From Duodenibacillus sp964509205 (GTDB lineage: Bacteria; Pseudomonadota; Gammaproteobacteria; Burkholderiales; Burkholderiaceae_F): a DNA stretch of 64,000 nt. Where the stretch lies: assembly GCA_964509205.1 (NCBI GenBank), contig CAZDVW010000006.1, forward strand, positions 1 through 64,000, written 5' to 3'. The first letter of the stretch is position 1, and every line of letters begins with the position of its first letter. The position numbers and the translations under genes are program-made. The notes under the pieces were generated by a model, which worked only from the letters and a program-made list of their open reading frames with translations, was not told the origin of the DNA and did not search any database. This document shows positions 25,277-34,161 of this stretch, in pieces.

Positions 25277-26389
25277 CTAGGATTCTGTACCCCCCCCCTC
25301 AATTTCCTTTTCAGACATTCTCGCTAACCCGTATTTTGCGGGATTTTTAAAAACATCTCCTCGCAGACCATAAGGCTTCATTGAAGAAACGATAGACTCA
25401 AATGACTGAAATCCTTTTTGACAGACCTTCCTTTTAATGCTCAGCATTCTGTCGTCACGAATACAAATTCTTTCGCCTTTTTCTACTAAAAATCGATTAC
25501 TCTCTCTAACTTCTCCGTCCTCATGGCGAAAGTATTGGCAAACTCCATTGTGATGAGAATCACGTAAAAAGAAACAAACCCCTCCTTTTATTTCGACGCC
25601 GCTAAAACATTCCCTCGCATCAGCAAAATCATGAAGAACCTTAATTTTCGTATCGTGAATCATTGAATCACGAAAAGCGTCCAATCCTCTTCCTCCTGTC
25701 ATCCAACGCGAAGGGACAATCATGCAAAGGAATCTTGGATTAAGTTTTTTTGCTTGATCAATAAAAAGGTTATAAATGGGAATTGCGCTCGCCTGAGCCC
25801 CTCCATCAGATAATTGATAAGGCGGATTCCCAATAATTACGTCAAATTTCATATTAAAAATCTCTTCTGGCTTACTCGTATGAATCCATTCATACGCATG
25901 ATTTTCTAGTCCCTTACTTTTTCTATTTCCATATTCATTCTTGTTTGCGCCGCAAAATAAACATTTGCCGCCCTTCCACTTGTGATTGATGTCTAGAAAC
26001 CGAATTTTTCCGATTGAATCTTCAAACCTAGAAACAGAAAATCTCTTGTCGGGAAATTTCGAGCAATAAAGAGAACGTCTTGCAATCATTGACGTTAGCT
26101 CTGTCGTTGCGATTCCAAACACTTGCTTATGAAGGATGTGATCAATTCTTTTTTGAAGGTCCGGGATTTCTTTCTCCAAGCCAACAATGAGTCGCTTAGT
26201 TATTTCCCTAAGAAAGACGCCTGATTTACACGCTGGATCCAAAAATGTCACTTTACTATCACTCCAAATGGATTTAGGGAGCGTATCTAGCATCAGGTTT
26301 GCTAGTTTTGGAGAAGTAAAAACCTCATCACTTGAGAGATTCGCTAAACATAAAAGAACATCTGGGTTGTACTGCGGATTGTTAGCCAT
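25277..26389 (-). CDS. Eco57I-type adenine DNA methylase, truncated by frameshift at a G tract
   Basis: 370 residues as read. SAM motif I is FLDPACKSGVFL (about residue 50); the catalytic motif IV is IIGNPPYQLSDGG (about residue 190), typical of N6-adenine MTases. A small CxxC zinc-like site (CLFCGAN) lies between them. The frame ends in GGGTES and a stop just after a run of nine G. With ten G it would continue for a further ~147 residues to 24837 (about 517 in all). It starts at ATG 26389, overlapping the stop of the upstream MTase-like gene. Thus the sequenced cell probably has a truncated, perhaps inactive, methylase. Confidence 0.87.
   Translation of the reverse strand: MANNPQYNPDVLLCLANLSSDEVFTSPKLANLMLDTLPKSIWSDSKVTFLDPACKSGVFLREITKRLIVGLEKEIPDLQKRIDHILHKQVFGIATTELTSMIARRSLYCSKFPDKRFSVSRFEDSIGKIRFLDINHKWKGGKCLFCGANKNEYGNRKSKGLENHAYEWIHTSKPEEIFNMKFDVIIGNPPYQLSDGGAQASAIPIYNLFIDQAKKLNPRFLCMIVPSRWMTGGRGLDAFRDSMIHDTKIKVLHDFADARECFSGVEIKGGVCFFLRDSHHNGVCQYFRHEDGEVRESNRFLVEKGERICIRDDRMLSIKRKVCQKGFQSFESIVSSMKPYGLRGDVFKNPAKYGLARMSEKEIEGGGTES
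25290..25298 (-). repeat. Poly-G tract (G9) inside the methylase gene
   Basis: Nine C on the plus strand (nine G on the coding strand), inside the open reading frame. Ten (or seven) G puts the two halves in frame; nine gives an early stop 4 codons later. Tracts of this size slip during replication and are a known basis of phase variation in restriction-modification genes. Confidence 0.9.
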
Positions 26390-27041
26390 CTTCTGCAATC
26401 CTCTTAAAATCAGTTAACGGATAAACCTTTATCGGTAGCGGAACACGACATTGAAGTTCTTCACTCCATTCTGTCGTAAACATATCCATCTGAGCCTTTT
26501 CTGTATCCATTAACACGCTTAATTCAAATTCACGTCTTTTTACCTTTGTCCCTTGAACAAAAGACCACTCGGAGAAAATTAAAGGCTTCTTTTTAGAATC
26601 TAAAAGCGTTAACGCATCTCCACAAAGAATATTCTTCTTTAGCACATAATTAATAATGCCTTCGATTTCTATTGCAGAACCTTCCCCGAATTGTTGTTCA
26701 AAATTTTTCTTCCAGATTAGAAAAAGTCTCCATCGACACTCTGCGACATTGTCTAAAAGAAGTTCTACGCCATAAATCGATGCAACAGCAATAAAAGAGT
26801 ATTTTTCATAATCCAACTGACTTTTTCCATACCTTTTATTTACGACATTGAGTTTCCTGCCTAACACCTCCGCAAGGAAATTTCCGTTTCCGCATGCTGG
26901 CTCCAAAAATCTGCTTTCAATTCTTTCAGTCTCTCCCTTAACGAGATCGCACATAGCACTTACTTCTCTTTCAGAAGTAAACACTTCACCGAAGTCTGCG
27001 ACCCTTTCTTTTGATTTAATCTGGTTCGTTTTTAATCCCAT
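26382..27041 (-). CDS. Small N6-adenine-MTase-like protein (partner of the methylase)
   Basis: 219 residues. It opens like a restriction methylase (ERVADFGEVFTSEREV), has SAM motif I as FLEPACGNGNFL (about residue 50) and the YGVELL.DNV.E motif, but has no NPPY catalytic motif. It therefore probably cannot methylate alone. It overlaps the next gene (ATGGCTAA), pointing to tight coupling. The downstream methylase has its own motif I and NPPY, so this looks like a duplicated, catalytically reduced subunit rather than a simple split of one gene. Confidence 0.8.
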   Translation of the reverse strand: MGLKTNQIKSKERVADFGEVFTSEREVSAMCDLVKGETERIESRFLEPACGNGNFLAEVLGRKLNVVNKRYGKSQLDYEKYSFIAVASIYGVELLLDNVAECRWRLFLIWKKNFEQQFGEGSAIEIEGIINYVLKKNILCGDALTLLDSKKKPLIFSEWSFVQGTKVKRREFELSVLMDTEKAQMDMFTTEWSEELQCRVPLPIKVYPLTDFKRIAEDG

Positions 27042-27484
27042 ACTTATACAAACTGCCTCGGCTCATATGAAGTCTCTTCGATGCAGGCACTGCCTCGACA
27101 AGTACCTTAATTCTCCGGCGCGAATCGTCCTCAGACGACCTTGATTAAGCACTTTCCTTTGGACTGGTCCCTATATTTCAGGACAACCTCTAGCGCCAGA
27201 TTTTTTTTGAATTCTATCAATGTATGCTTGCTGATGTTCTGTCGTGCATTACAACGAATCCCGGTATCAAACAAATCAGAACATCAGCGCATTCCGTCGG
27301 CTCCAACTGCTTTTCTTCCGAAGACAATTCCATCGAACAATCTCGTGTTTCACGGACAAATCCATTCACCGGCTTACCAAGCGTACAGACTATTCCCCTT
27401 TTTCAAAAGAAAATATTCTCTATTCCAAGCGAGAACGCCTCAACTCGCGTAAGCTGCATACTCGTCAGAATCGCGAGGCAAATG
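27042..27484 (+). other. Divergent spacer between the two defence-like operons
   Basis: About 440 bases between the MTase operon start and the chosen start of the PLD-helicase gene. It contains a run of eight T (27201-27208) and a 12-base inverted repeat (separate entry). The frame is open in the plus direction from 27224, but the first 87 codons look like non-coding filler (no family similarity, no ribosome site), so I leave them out of the gene. Promoters for both arms must lie here; I cannot place them. Confidence 0.6.
27230..27288. repeat. 12-bp perfect inverted repeat in the divergent spacer
   Basis: GCTGATGTTCTG (27230-27241) and CAGAACATCAGC (27277-27288) are exact reverse complements separated by 35 bases. 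It could be a pair of operator half-sites or a hairpin in the leader of the PLD-helicase transcript. Confidence 0.75.
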
Positions 27485-30406
27485 ATGGACAATTTGGGAA
27501 ACGATGCATTTAAAAGGGGCTTTTGCTCTGCCCTTGTTAATGCAGAAGAAAAACACTCGACCATGGCAGTTTCTGCTCAACTGCTCTGCAATGATCCCAA
27601 AAATGGCATTAAGGTTCTTAATGCCTTCGAAGATGATCTGCGAAACTGCGACAACTTTTCCATCAGTGTTGCCTTCATTACAACAAGCGGAATTGAGCCT
27701 CTTCTTCTGACACTAGAAGAATTGGAAAAAAAGAAGATCAAAGGTCGAATCCTCACAACTGACTATCTTTTCTTTTCCGAGCCGAAGGCGCTTCGAAAAC
27801 TCAATACATACTCCAATATCGAAGTCCGGCTTTTTCGCTGCCAAGCCGGTGAAGGCTTTCATACAAAGGGGTATATCTTTGAGAATCCGGATACGATTCG
27901 CCTCATTGTCGGCAGTTCCAATTGGACAGGAGCAGCTCTGGCAACGAATCATGAGTGGAACGCACACCTTATCTCAAAGAAAAAGGCGCTCTTTGCTGAG
28001 ACGGTTTTAAAAGAATTTAATCTCCTTTGGTCTGCGAAGGAAAGCATTCCCCTTGGCGATGCCATTGATCAGTATGAAAAGCAGTGGAATGCAGCAAGGA
28101 CGTTCAAAGCTCCGACAGTGCCATTTTCATCCTCCCCAATTCTTCTGCCCAATCCGATGCAGCAAGAATTTGTCAGTCGACTTCTTGAACTTCAACATGC
28201 CGGCGAGCATCGCGCCCTACTAATCTCGGCAACAGGGACAGGAAAAACCTACGCTGCCGCTTTCGCCGTGAAAAAAACCTCACCCAAGCGCGTTCTTTTT
28301 CTCGCACACCGCGAGCAAATCTTGAATCAAGCAAAAGCGAGTTTTCAGCGTGTCCTCAACAATCAGTACGCTTGTTACGGCATTATCTCAGGCAACCGCT
28401 CTGACTTTGACGCAGATTGCTTGTTTGCCACGATGCAAACGATGGCAAAAGAAAACACCCAAAAACGCTTTGATGCGAATCATTTCGATCTGATCATCAT
28501 CGACGAAGTCCACCGTGCCGGAGCGAACAGTTATCAGCGCATCATGGATTATTTCAAGCCGACATTCTGGCTCGGCATGACAGCCAGTCCCGATCGACCG
28601 GACGAAGTGAATATCTATGCGCTCTTTAAACACAACATCGCCTATGAGATTCGTCTGCAAACCGCTCTTTCTGAAAATCTTCTGTGCCCATTTCATTACT
28701 TCGGAATTTCCGATATTAAGATCGATGACAAGGTGTTCGACGCCCCAAGCAACTTCAATCTTCTGACAAGCGATGAACGAGTCAAGCACATCATTGATCG
28801 GGCGAACTATTTTGGCCACAGCGGAGATCGCGTCAAAGGACTGATTTTTTGTTCGCAATTGAAAGAATGCGAGGAGCTTTCCAACAAGTTCAACCTCAAG
28901 GGGTTTCGAACACTCGCACTCTCGGGATCCGATTCGCAGCATCAACGAGAAGATGCGATCCGACGCCTTTCGCAGGACGATCCGAGCAATGCGCTCGATT
29001 ATATTTTCACGGTGGATATCTTTAATGAAGGCGTTGACATTCCTGAGGTCAATCAGGTCATTTTCCTGCGTGCCACAGAAAGTTCCATTATTTTCATCCA
29101 ACAACTGGGCAGAGGACTTCGAAAAGCACCGGGAAAAGAGTTCGTTGTCATCCTTGATTTCATCGGCAACTACCAAACCAACTTTCTTATCCCGATTGCT
29201 CTTTCGGGAGATCAGTCCTACGACAAAGACAACTTAAGACGTTTTGTCGCCGTACAGCACAAACTGATTCCGGGTGCATCGAGCATTCGTTTTGACAAAA
29301 TCACGCGGGAACGCATTTTCAAAGCCATTGATGCGGCCAATACGCAATCGACGAAACAACTGCTCGATGCCTACAAGGTATTGAAATTTAAACTGGGGCG
29401 GCGTCCTGCTCTTAACGACTTTGAAGCACACAATTCTGTCGATGTCATCAAGTATTTTGATAAATTCGGGTCCTACTATTCCTTCCTGAAAAGATACGAT
29501 TCGGAATTTCATGAAAGGATGTCGGGGCAAGCCGAAGAAATACTGACATTTTTCTGCTCCAAACTCGGCCGTGCACAGCGCATTTCAGAAGTTCTCCTTC
29601 TCGAAGATATTCTCGCGGGAAAAGACTCTCTAATGAGGCGACTGAATGACTCACTGTCGACCCACTACCATCGACAACTCAGCACAGCCCATCAAAGAAA
29701 CCTCATTGCCGTTCTCACAAACGAGTTCAATCGCAATGCGGGAGAAAAGCAAAAACATAAGCATTGCATTTTCATTGAACCGGATGGAACCGGAGACTTC
29801 AACCCTTCTGAATCCTTCCTTCAAATTCTGGAGCAAAATCCGACGCTTTCTCTTTTCCTGAACGACCTTGTTCTTTTTATGAAAAGGCGATTTAACACAC
29901 TCTATAAAAATTCATACAAGGACACGGATTTTGCGCTTTGTGAGAAATACACCTACGAAGATGTTTGCCGATTGTTGAACTGGAAAACCAACATGACTGC
30001 ACAGAACATCGGAGGATACTTCTATGACAAGGAAACGAAGACGTTGCCGGTTTTTATAAACTATGCAAAAGACGACAAAGCCACTCCTTATGAAGACCGC
30101 TTCACCTCGAAAGAGTGTTTAATTGCGCTTTCCAAGTCCAAGCGTCGACCTGAGTCGGCCGATGCCGACCATATTTACAAACGAACAGCCGAAGATGTCG
30201 ACAATCGCATTTTCCTTTTCGTGCGTCGCGATAAAAACGACAATGAAGCCAAGAACTTTTACTTTTTAGGTGAGGTTGAGGCCGAAGGCATTCCGAATGC
30301 CGTCAATCTCGAAACAGGCGAAGCCGCTTTTGAAATTGACTATCGACTTCAGACCCCTGTTCGTCAAGATATTTTTGATTATCTTACTTCTAAAATACAG
30401 TCATGA
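27485..30406 (+). CDS. PLD nuclease-SF2 helicase-DUF3427 protein
   Basis: 973 residues from the ATG at 27485, six bases after GAGG. Order: phospholipase-D-like nuclease domain (HTKGYIF near residue 124, then VGSSNWTGAAL), SF2 helicase (SATGTGKT near 248, IIDEVHRAG near 339, GMTASP, QQLGRGLRK near 538), and a long C-terminal DUF3427-type region ending in FLGEVEAEGIPNAV. Such proteins are predicted DNA- or RNA-directed helicase-nucleases of defence type. Its stop overlaps the ATG of the Nudix gene (ATGA), so the two are a coupled pair. It is divergent from a restriction-like operon. Exact function not established. Confidence 0.85.
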   Translation: MDNLGNDAFKRGFCSALVNAEEKHSTMAVSAQLLCNDPKNGIKVLNAFEDDLRNCDNFSISVAFITTSGIEPLLLTLEELEKKKIKGRILTTDYLFFSEPKALRKLNTYSNIEVRLFRCQAGEGFHTKGYIFENPDTIRLIVGSSNWTGAALATNHEWNAHLISKKKALFAETVLKEFNLLWSAKESIPLGDAIDQYEKQWNAARTFKAPTVPFSSSPILLPNPMQQEFVSRLLELQHAGEHRALLISATGTGKTYAAAFAVKKTSPKRVLFLAHREQILNQAKASFQRVLNNQYACYGIISGNRSDFDADCLFATMQTMAKENTQKRFDANHFDLIIIDEVHRAGANSYQRIMDYFKPTFWLGMTASPDRPDEVNIYALFKHNIAYEIRLQTALSENLLCPFHYFGISDIKIDDKVFDAPSNFNLLTSDERVKHIIDRANYFGHSGDRVKGLIFCSQLKECEELSNKFNLKGFRTLALSGSDSQHQREDAIRRLSQDDPSNALDYIFTVDIFNEGVDIPEVNQVIFLRATESSIIFIQQLGRGLRKAPGKEFVVILDFIGNYQTNFLIPIALSGDQSYDKDNLRRFVAVQHKLIPGASSIRFDKITRERIFKAIDAANTQSTKQLLDAYKVLKFKLGRRPALNDFEAHNSVDVIKYFDKFGSYYSFLKRYDSEFHERMSGQAEEILTFFCSKLGRAQRISEVLLLEDILAGKDSLMRRLNDSLSTHYHRQLSTAHQRNLIAVLTNEFNRNAGEKQKHKHCIFIEPDGTGDFNPSESFLQILEQNPTLSLFLNDLVLFMKRRFNTLYKNSYKDTDFALCEKYTYEDVCRLLNWKTNMTAQNIGGYFYDKETKTLPVFINYAKDDKATPYEDRFTSKECLIALSKSKRRPESADADHIYKRTAEDVDNRIFLFVRRDKNDNEAKNFYFLGEVEAEGIPNAVNLETGEAAFEIDYRLQTPVRQDIFDYLTSKIQS

Positions 30407-30789
30407 AAACCATTGAAGTTGTCGCCGCCGTCATTCATCACAACGGCAAAATCCTTGCCACACAGCGTGGTTACGGGGACTTTAAGGACGGATGGGAATT
30501 TCCCGGAGGAAAGATTGAACCCGGGGAAACCGCCACAGATGCCATCGTCAGAGAAATTCGCGAAGAGCTAAACGTGACCATTGTTCCGGAAAAACGCATT
30601 ACAACAGTGGAGTACGACTATCCGAACTTTCACCTCACAATGCATTGCTTCTTTTCCTCGATCTGCGAGGGACATATTTCCCTTTTGGAACACGAAGCCA
30701 TGAAATGGCTTTCCAAAGATGAATTAGAAAGCGTCGCCTGGCTTCCGGCTGATATTGAAATCATTGATGAAGTCAGGAAGTTGCTCTAG
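30403..30789 (+). CDS. MutT-like Nudix (deoxy)nucleoside triphosphate pyrophosphohydrolase
   Basis: 128 residues. The Nudix box is complete: GGKIEPGETATDAIVREI followed by REEL. The start resembles MutT-type enzymes (EVVAAVIHHNGKILATQRGYG). Family members hydrolyse nucleoside triphosphates, often oxidised or non-standard ones, to the monophosphate. The ATGA overlap with the PLD-helicase gene suggests it supplies a nucleotide-related step to that system rather than general housekeeping. It is convergent with ligA, 45 bases from its stop. Confidence 0.9.
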   Translation: MKTIEVVAAVIHHNGKILATQRGYGDFKDGWEFPGGKIEPGETATDAIVREIREELNVTIVPEKRITTVEYDYPNFHLTMHCFFSSICEGHISLLEHEAMKWLSKDELESVAWLPADIEIIDEVRKLL

Positions 30790-30834
30790 CCCACTGCGCT
30801 TAAGATTGAACGTTCTCTGGCCTATGAGAGTGCG

Positions 30835-32925
30835 CTAGAAAAGTTCCGGCGTCGATCCCTGCTCTGCTTTTAACTGAAGCAGCTCAACGAATTGGTCTTC
30901 GTTCAGAATCGTGACGTTGAGAGTGCGAGCTTTTTCCAGTTTGCTGCCGGGATTTTCACCGGCGACGACAAAGTTGGTTTTCTTGGAGACCGACTCAGAA
31001 ATGCGCCCGCCGGCAGCCAAAACGGCGTCTTTGGCTTTATCTCGACTCAACCCCTTTAATGTTCCGGTCAGAACAAATGTTTTTCCGCTAAGAGGTGAGT
31101 CGCCTTCTTTTTGAGCAACTTCATCTTGTTCCGTCCAGGAAACTCCACCGGCCCGCAGTGCCTCGATCACAGTGCGATTGTGCGGTTCCGAGAAGAATGC
31201 ACGAATTGACTCAGCCACAACACCGCCGACATCCGGCACCTGCATCAGATCCTCAACAGAAGCCTCCATCAAGGCATCAAGGCGATGAAAGTGCGATGCC
31301 AAGTCGCGTGCCGTTGCCTCGCCGACATGGCGAATTCCCAGAGAAAAGATAAAGCGCGCCAAGGTTGTTTTCTTGCTCTTTTCGATGCTCGTGATCAAAT
31401 TGGTCGCCGTTTTCAGACCGATTCTTTCAAGTCCCGCAAGATCCTCAATGCGCAACCGATACAAATCTGCACTTGTTTTCACGAGTCCGGAATCCGCAAG
31501 GAGATTGACCATCTTCTCGCCGAGTCCGTCAATGCCCATGGCTCTGCGTCCGGCAAAATGCACAAGAGAGAGACGCACCTGAGCCGGGCAAACCAGGCCA
31601 CCCGAGCAACGCTGATCCTTTTCTTCTTCATCACGCAGCACCGCCGAACCGCACACGGGGCAAGTCTTCGGCATTTCAAAGGCCTGAGCCGTTGCCGGTC
31701 TCTTTTCTTTTAAAACGCGCAAGACCTCAGGAATGACGTCGCCTGCCCGGCGCACGACGACCGTATCGCCGATCATGAGATCAAGTTCTCGGATGTGATC
31801 CTCGTTGTGAAGCGTCGCATTGCTGACGGTTGCCCCACCCACGAACACAGGAGAGAGTCTCGCAACCGGCGTCAAGCGCCCTGTTCTACCGACTTGGACA
31901 TCAATTCCGAGCACCTCTGTCAAAGCTTCCTGCGGCGGATATTTATGAGCGCATGCCCAACGCGGCTCACGTGCGACAAATCCGAGCCGTTTCTGCAGAG
32001 AAAAGTCGTTTACTTTGTAAACGACCCCATCAATTTCATAGGGAAGCGTTTCTCGAATCTCTTCAACAAAATGATGGAATTCGGCCAATCCTGCCGCGTC
32101 GCAGACGAGACGACGTGTTTTTTCAACAGGAAAGCCAAGCGAGAGCAAGCGATCCAAAAGCTCGGTTTGGCTGGCAGCAAAAATCGGATCCGAGCACTCG
32201 CCCATGCCATAGGCATAAAAATGGAGCGGCCGGCTTGCGGCAATTCGGCTGTCGAGTTGCCGTAATGCGCCTGCGGCCGCATTGCGGGCATTGACAAACG
32301 TCCGTTCTCCAAGCTGAATTTGACGCGCATTGAGTTTTTGAAAGTCGCTTTTATGCATAATGACTTCGCCGCGAACCTCAATGACATCGGGCATCGCTTC
32401 CGAAGTAACCAGCAACGGGATATTTCGAATTGTTTTGGCGTTGGCCGTCACGTCTTCCCCGACAATCCCGTCGCCCCGTGTCGCCGCCGAGACGAGTTGA
32501 CCCTTTTCATAACGAAGACTGATCGCAAGCCCGTCAAACTTCAGTTCACAGTCATACTCAATCCGGTCCACATCCGTCAACTCGCGGCGAATGCGTTCAT
32601 CGAATGCATAGGCTCCAGCCTGCGTGAAATCCGTTTCTGTGTGGATTGAAAGCATCGGAACGGAATGCACCGCTTTTCCAAGATCCGAGCGCACTTCGCC
32701 TCCGACGCGCTGCGTGGGAGATGTCGGCGTCTTTAACGACGGAAACCGTTCCTCAAGTTCCTGCAATTCTCGAAAGACCCGATCGTATTCGGAATCGGGC
32801 ACACTCGGAGCATCTTGAACGTAGTACTCAAAATTCCAGCGATGCAAAAGACAAGCGAGTTCCTCGGCTCGAGCCCGTGCCTTCGCATCCGGTTCAGCGG
32901 TTTCAAAAAGCTCCTGATTCTGCAT
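30835..32925 (-). CDS. ligA: NAD-dependent DNA ligase
   Basis: 696 residues, the usual length. Ia domain and adenylation domain with the active Lys129 in KFDG, OB fold (GRTGRLTPVA), a Cys4 zinc finger (CPVCGSAV...CSGGLVC), helix-hairpin-helix repeats and a C-terminal BRCT domain (LSGKTFVLTGTLKGLSR). It seals nicks using NAD+. It follows the zipA-like gene with six bases between, in the smc-zipA-ligA order common in beta- and gammaproteobacteria. Confidence 0.98.
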   Translation of the reverse strand: MQNQELFETAEPDAKARARAEELACLLHRWNFEYYVQDAPSVPDSEYDRVFRELQELEERFPSLKTPTSPTQRVGGEVRSDLGKAVHSVPMLSIHTETDFTQAGAYAFDERIRRELTDVDRIEYDCELKFDGLAISLRYEKGQLVSAATRGDGIVGEDVTANAKTIRNIPLLVTSEAMPDVIEVRGEVIMHKSDFQKLNARQIQLGERTFVNARNAAAGALRQLDSRIAASRPLHFYAYGMGECSDPIFAASQTELLDRLLSLGFPVEKTRRLVCDAAGLAEFHHFVEEIRETLPYEIDGVVYKVNDFSLQKRLGFVAREPRWACAHKYPPQEALTEVLGIDVQVGRTGRLTPVARLSPVFVGGATVSNATLHNEDHIRELDLMIGDTVVVRRAGDVIPEVLRVLKEKRPATAQAFEMPKTCPVCGSAVLRDEEEKDQRCSGGLVCPAQVRLSLVHFAGRRAMGIDGLGEKMVNLLADSGLVKTSADLYRLRIEDLAGLERIGLKTATNLITSIEKSKKTTLARFIFSLGIRHVGEATARDLASHFHRLDALMEASVEDLMQVPDVGGVVAESIRAFFSEPHNRTVIEALRAGGVSWTEQDEVAQKEGDSPLSGKTFVLTGTLKGLSRDKAKDAVLAAGGRISESVSKKTNFVVAGENPGSKLEKARTLNVTILNEDQFVELLQLKAEQGSTPELF

Positions 32926-32931
32926 CGTGCA

Positions 32932-34119
32932 TCAACGAGAAAAGAGTTTGATCGTTCGCTCATCTCCGGGAGCGATACCCTGGGTTTGCATCTCTCGAAC
33001 CAATTTTTTCAATTCGCCGTCAATATAGGAAGCCGCGGCCGAACCGATGGGATTGCCGGACTGATCCGTGAGCGTTCCGTTCAAAACACAGGCCATATCA
33101 TTGGCCGTTTCAAACAGATCGGACAAGGGCAAAAGTGCCGGATCGCAAAGCGGAATATCCAATTCGAGCGCAATCTTTGTGGGATCTTCCAAATCCGGCA
33201 TGACGGAGAAATACGGATCGGCAGTGCCTGCCGCGCACTTAATAAAACAAACATCTCTGCGCATGAATCCGTCACGACGCATCAAATCCTGAAAACTTTG
33301 CGTGTCATAAGCACCCACCGTGCGAACAAAAAGCGTCAACGAATTGTCAAACTTCGCAATCAAATGCTTTAAGTTCTCGGCCTGTTCAAGAATCTCAACG
33401 ACATCGGGTTGCTCAACTTCAGCATCAATTTCGATCGCAATCCGGTTTGCGAGCTGTAAGAAACGAGACGCCGTTAACTCATCGGCAACAGCATTGCGAT
33501 TGGCAAGCTGCATCTTGACGACAAGGTCGCTGCAGGCGTCGTTGCCCCGGAAACTCTCAAGCCAAAAACCAGTGCTTTGGTTAAAGAAATCCGCTGAGAC
33601 CAACGATTGCATGTGGGCTTCTTCAATAAAAGCCGCTATCTGAACCAGCCTGTCGGTTGTGAAAAACCCCTCCTTGGGAGTGAATCGGACAAAGGTATCA
33701 AGCATGGAATCGATGTTCGGGTGCGTACGCCCTGCAGAACCGACCAAGGGACGAATCTCGGCGGCCGGTTCCGGTCTTTTAAGCGCTACGGGCGGCACAT
33801 CCGGCGTCTCGGGTTCCTCCTGCAGAGGTCTTTTTACAATTTCGGGGACATCCTCTGCACTGGAATCGTTCGCGACAGTCTCTTTTGGAGATTCGGAGAC
33901 GTCCGCTGTCGCCGTTTCTTGCGGCTCAATCGTCTCTTCTGAAGCCGAAACACGTGCCATTTGACCGGTTAAAGCATCCCCGACGCCTTCGCGAAGTTTT
34001 TCTTCGATTTTCTCAATCGGGGCGTCCTCTTTGCGCCGCCTGACAAAACCAAAATAAAAAACGAGCGCAGCAACGACGGCCACACCGAAGAACACATAGG
34101 AAGGCTCAAAACCAGACAT
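32932..34119 (-). CDS. zipA: ZipA-like cell division protein
   Basis: 395 residues: one N-terminal membrane segment (YVFFGVAVVAALVFYFGFV), a basic stop-transfer (RRRK), an acidic Pro/Glu-rich linker (residues 35-130) and a globular C-terminal domain. That is the ZipA layout, and the place between smc and ligA fits. Sequence similarity to E. coli ZipA is not obvious to me beyond this, so the FtsZ-binding role rests on architecture and position. Confidence 0.72.
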   Translation of the reverse strand: MSGFEPSYVFFGVAVVAALVFYFGFVRRRKEDAPIEKIEEKLREGVGDALTGQMARVSASEETIEPQETATADVSESPKETVANDSSAEDVPEIVKRPLQEEPETPDVPPVALKRPEPAAEIRPLVGSAGRTHPNIDSMLDTFVRFTPKEGFFTTDRLVQIAAFIEEAHMQSLVSADFFNQSTGFWLESFRGNDACSDLVVKMQLANRNAVADELTASRFLQLANRIAIEIDAEVEQPDVVEILEQAENLKHLIAKFDNSLTLFVRTVGAYDTQSFQDLMRRDGFMRRDVCFIKCAAGTADPYFSVMPDLEDPTKIALELDIPLCDPALLPLSDLFETANDMACVLNGTLTDQSGNPIGSAAASYIDGELKKLVREMQTQGIAPGDERTIKLFSR

Positions 34120-34161
34120 TTTTCAATCTCTTTATAAAACCGAAATGTAAACGGAACAATA

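Noticed and set aside
27201..27208. T8 run as a second phase-variable tract
   Set aside because: It lies in the spacer, not in a frame; promoter-strength switching is possible but unsupported.
27224..27484. In-frame N-terminal extension of the PLD-helicase (from ATG 27224)
   Set aside because: The 87 extra residues match nothing and lack a ribosome site; the ATG at 27485 has GAGG at the right spacing and begins near the conserved domain.
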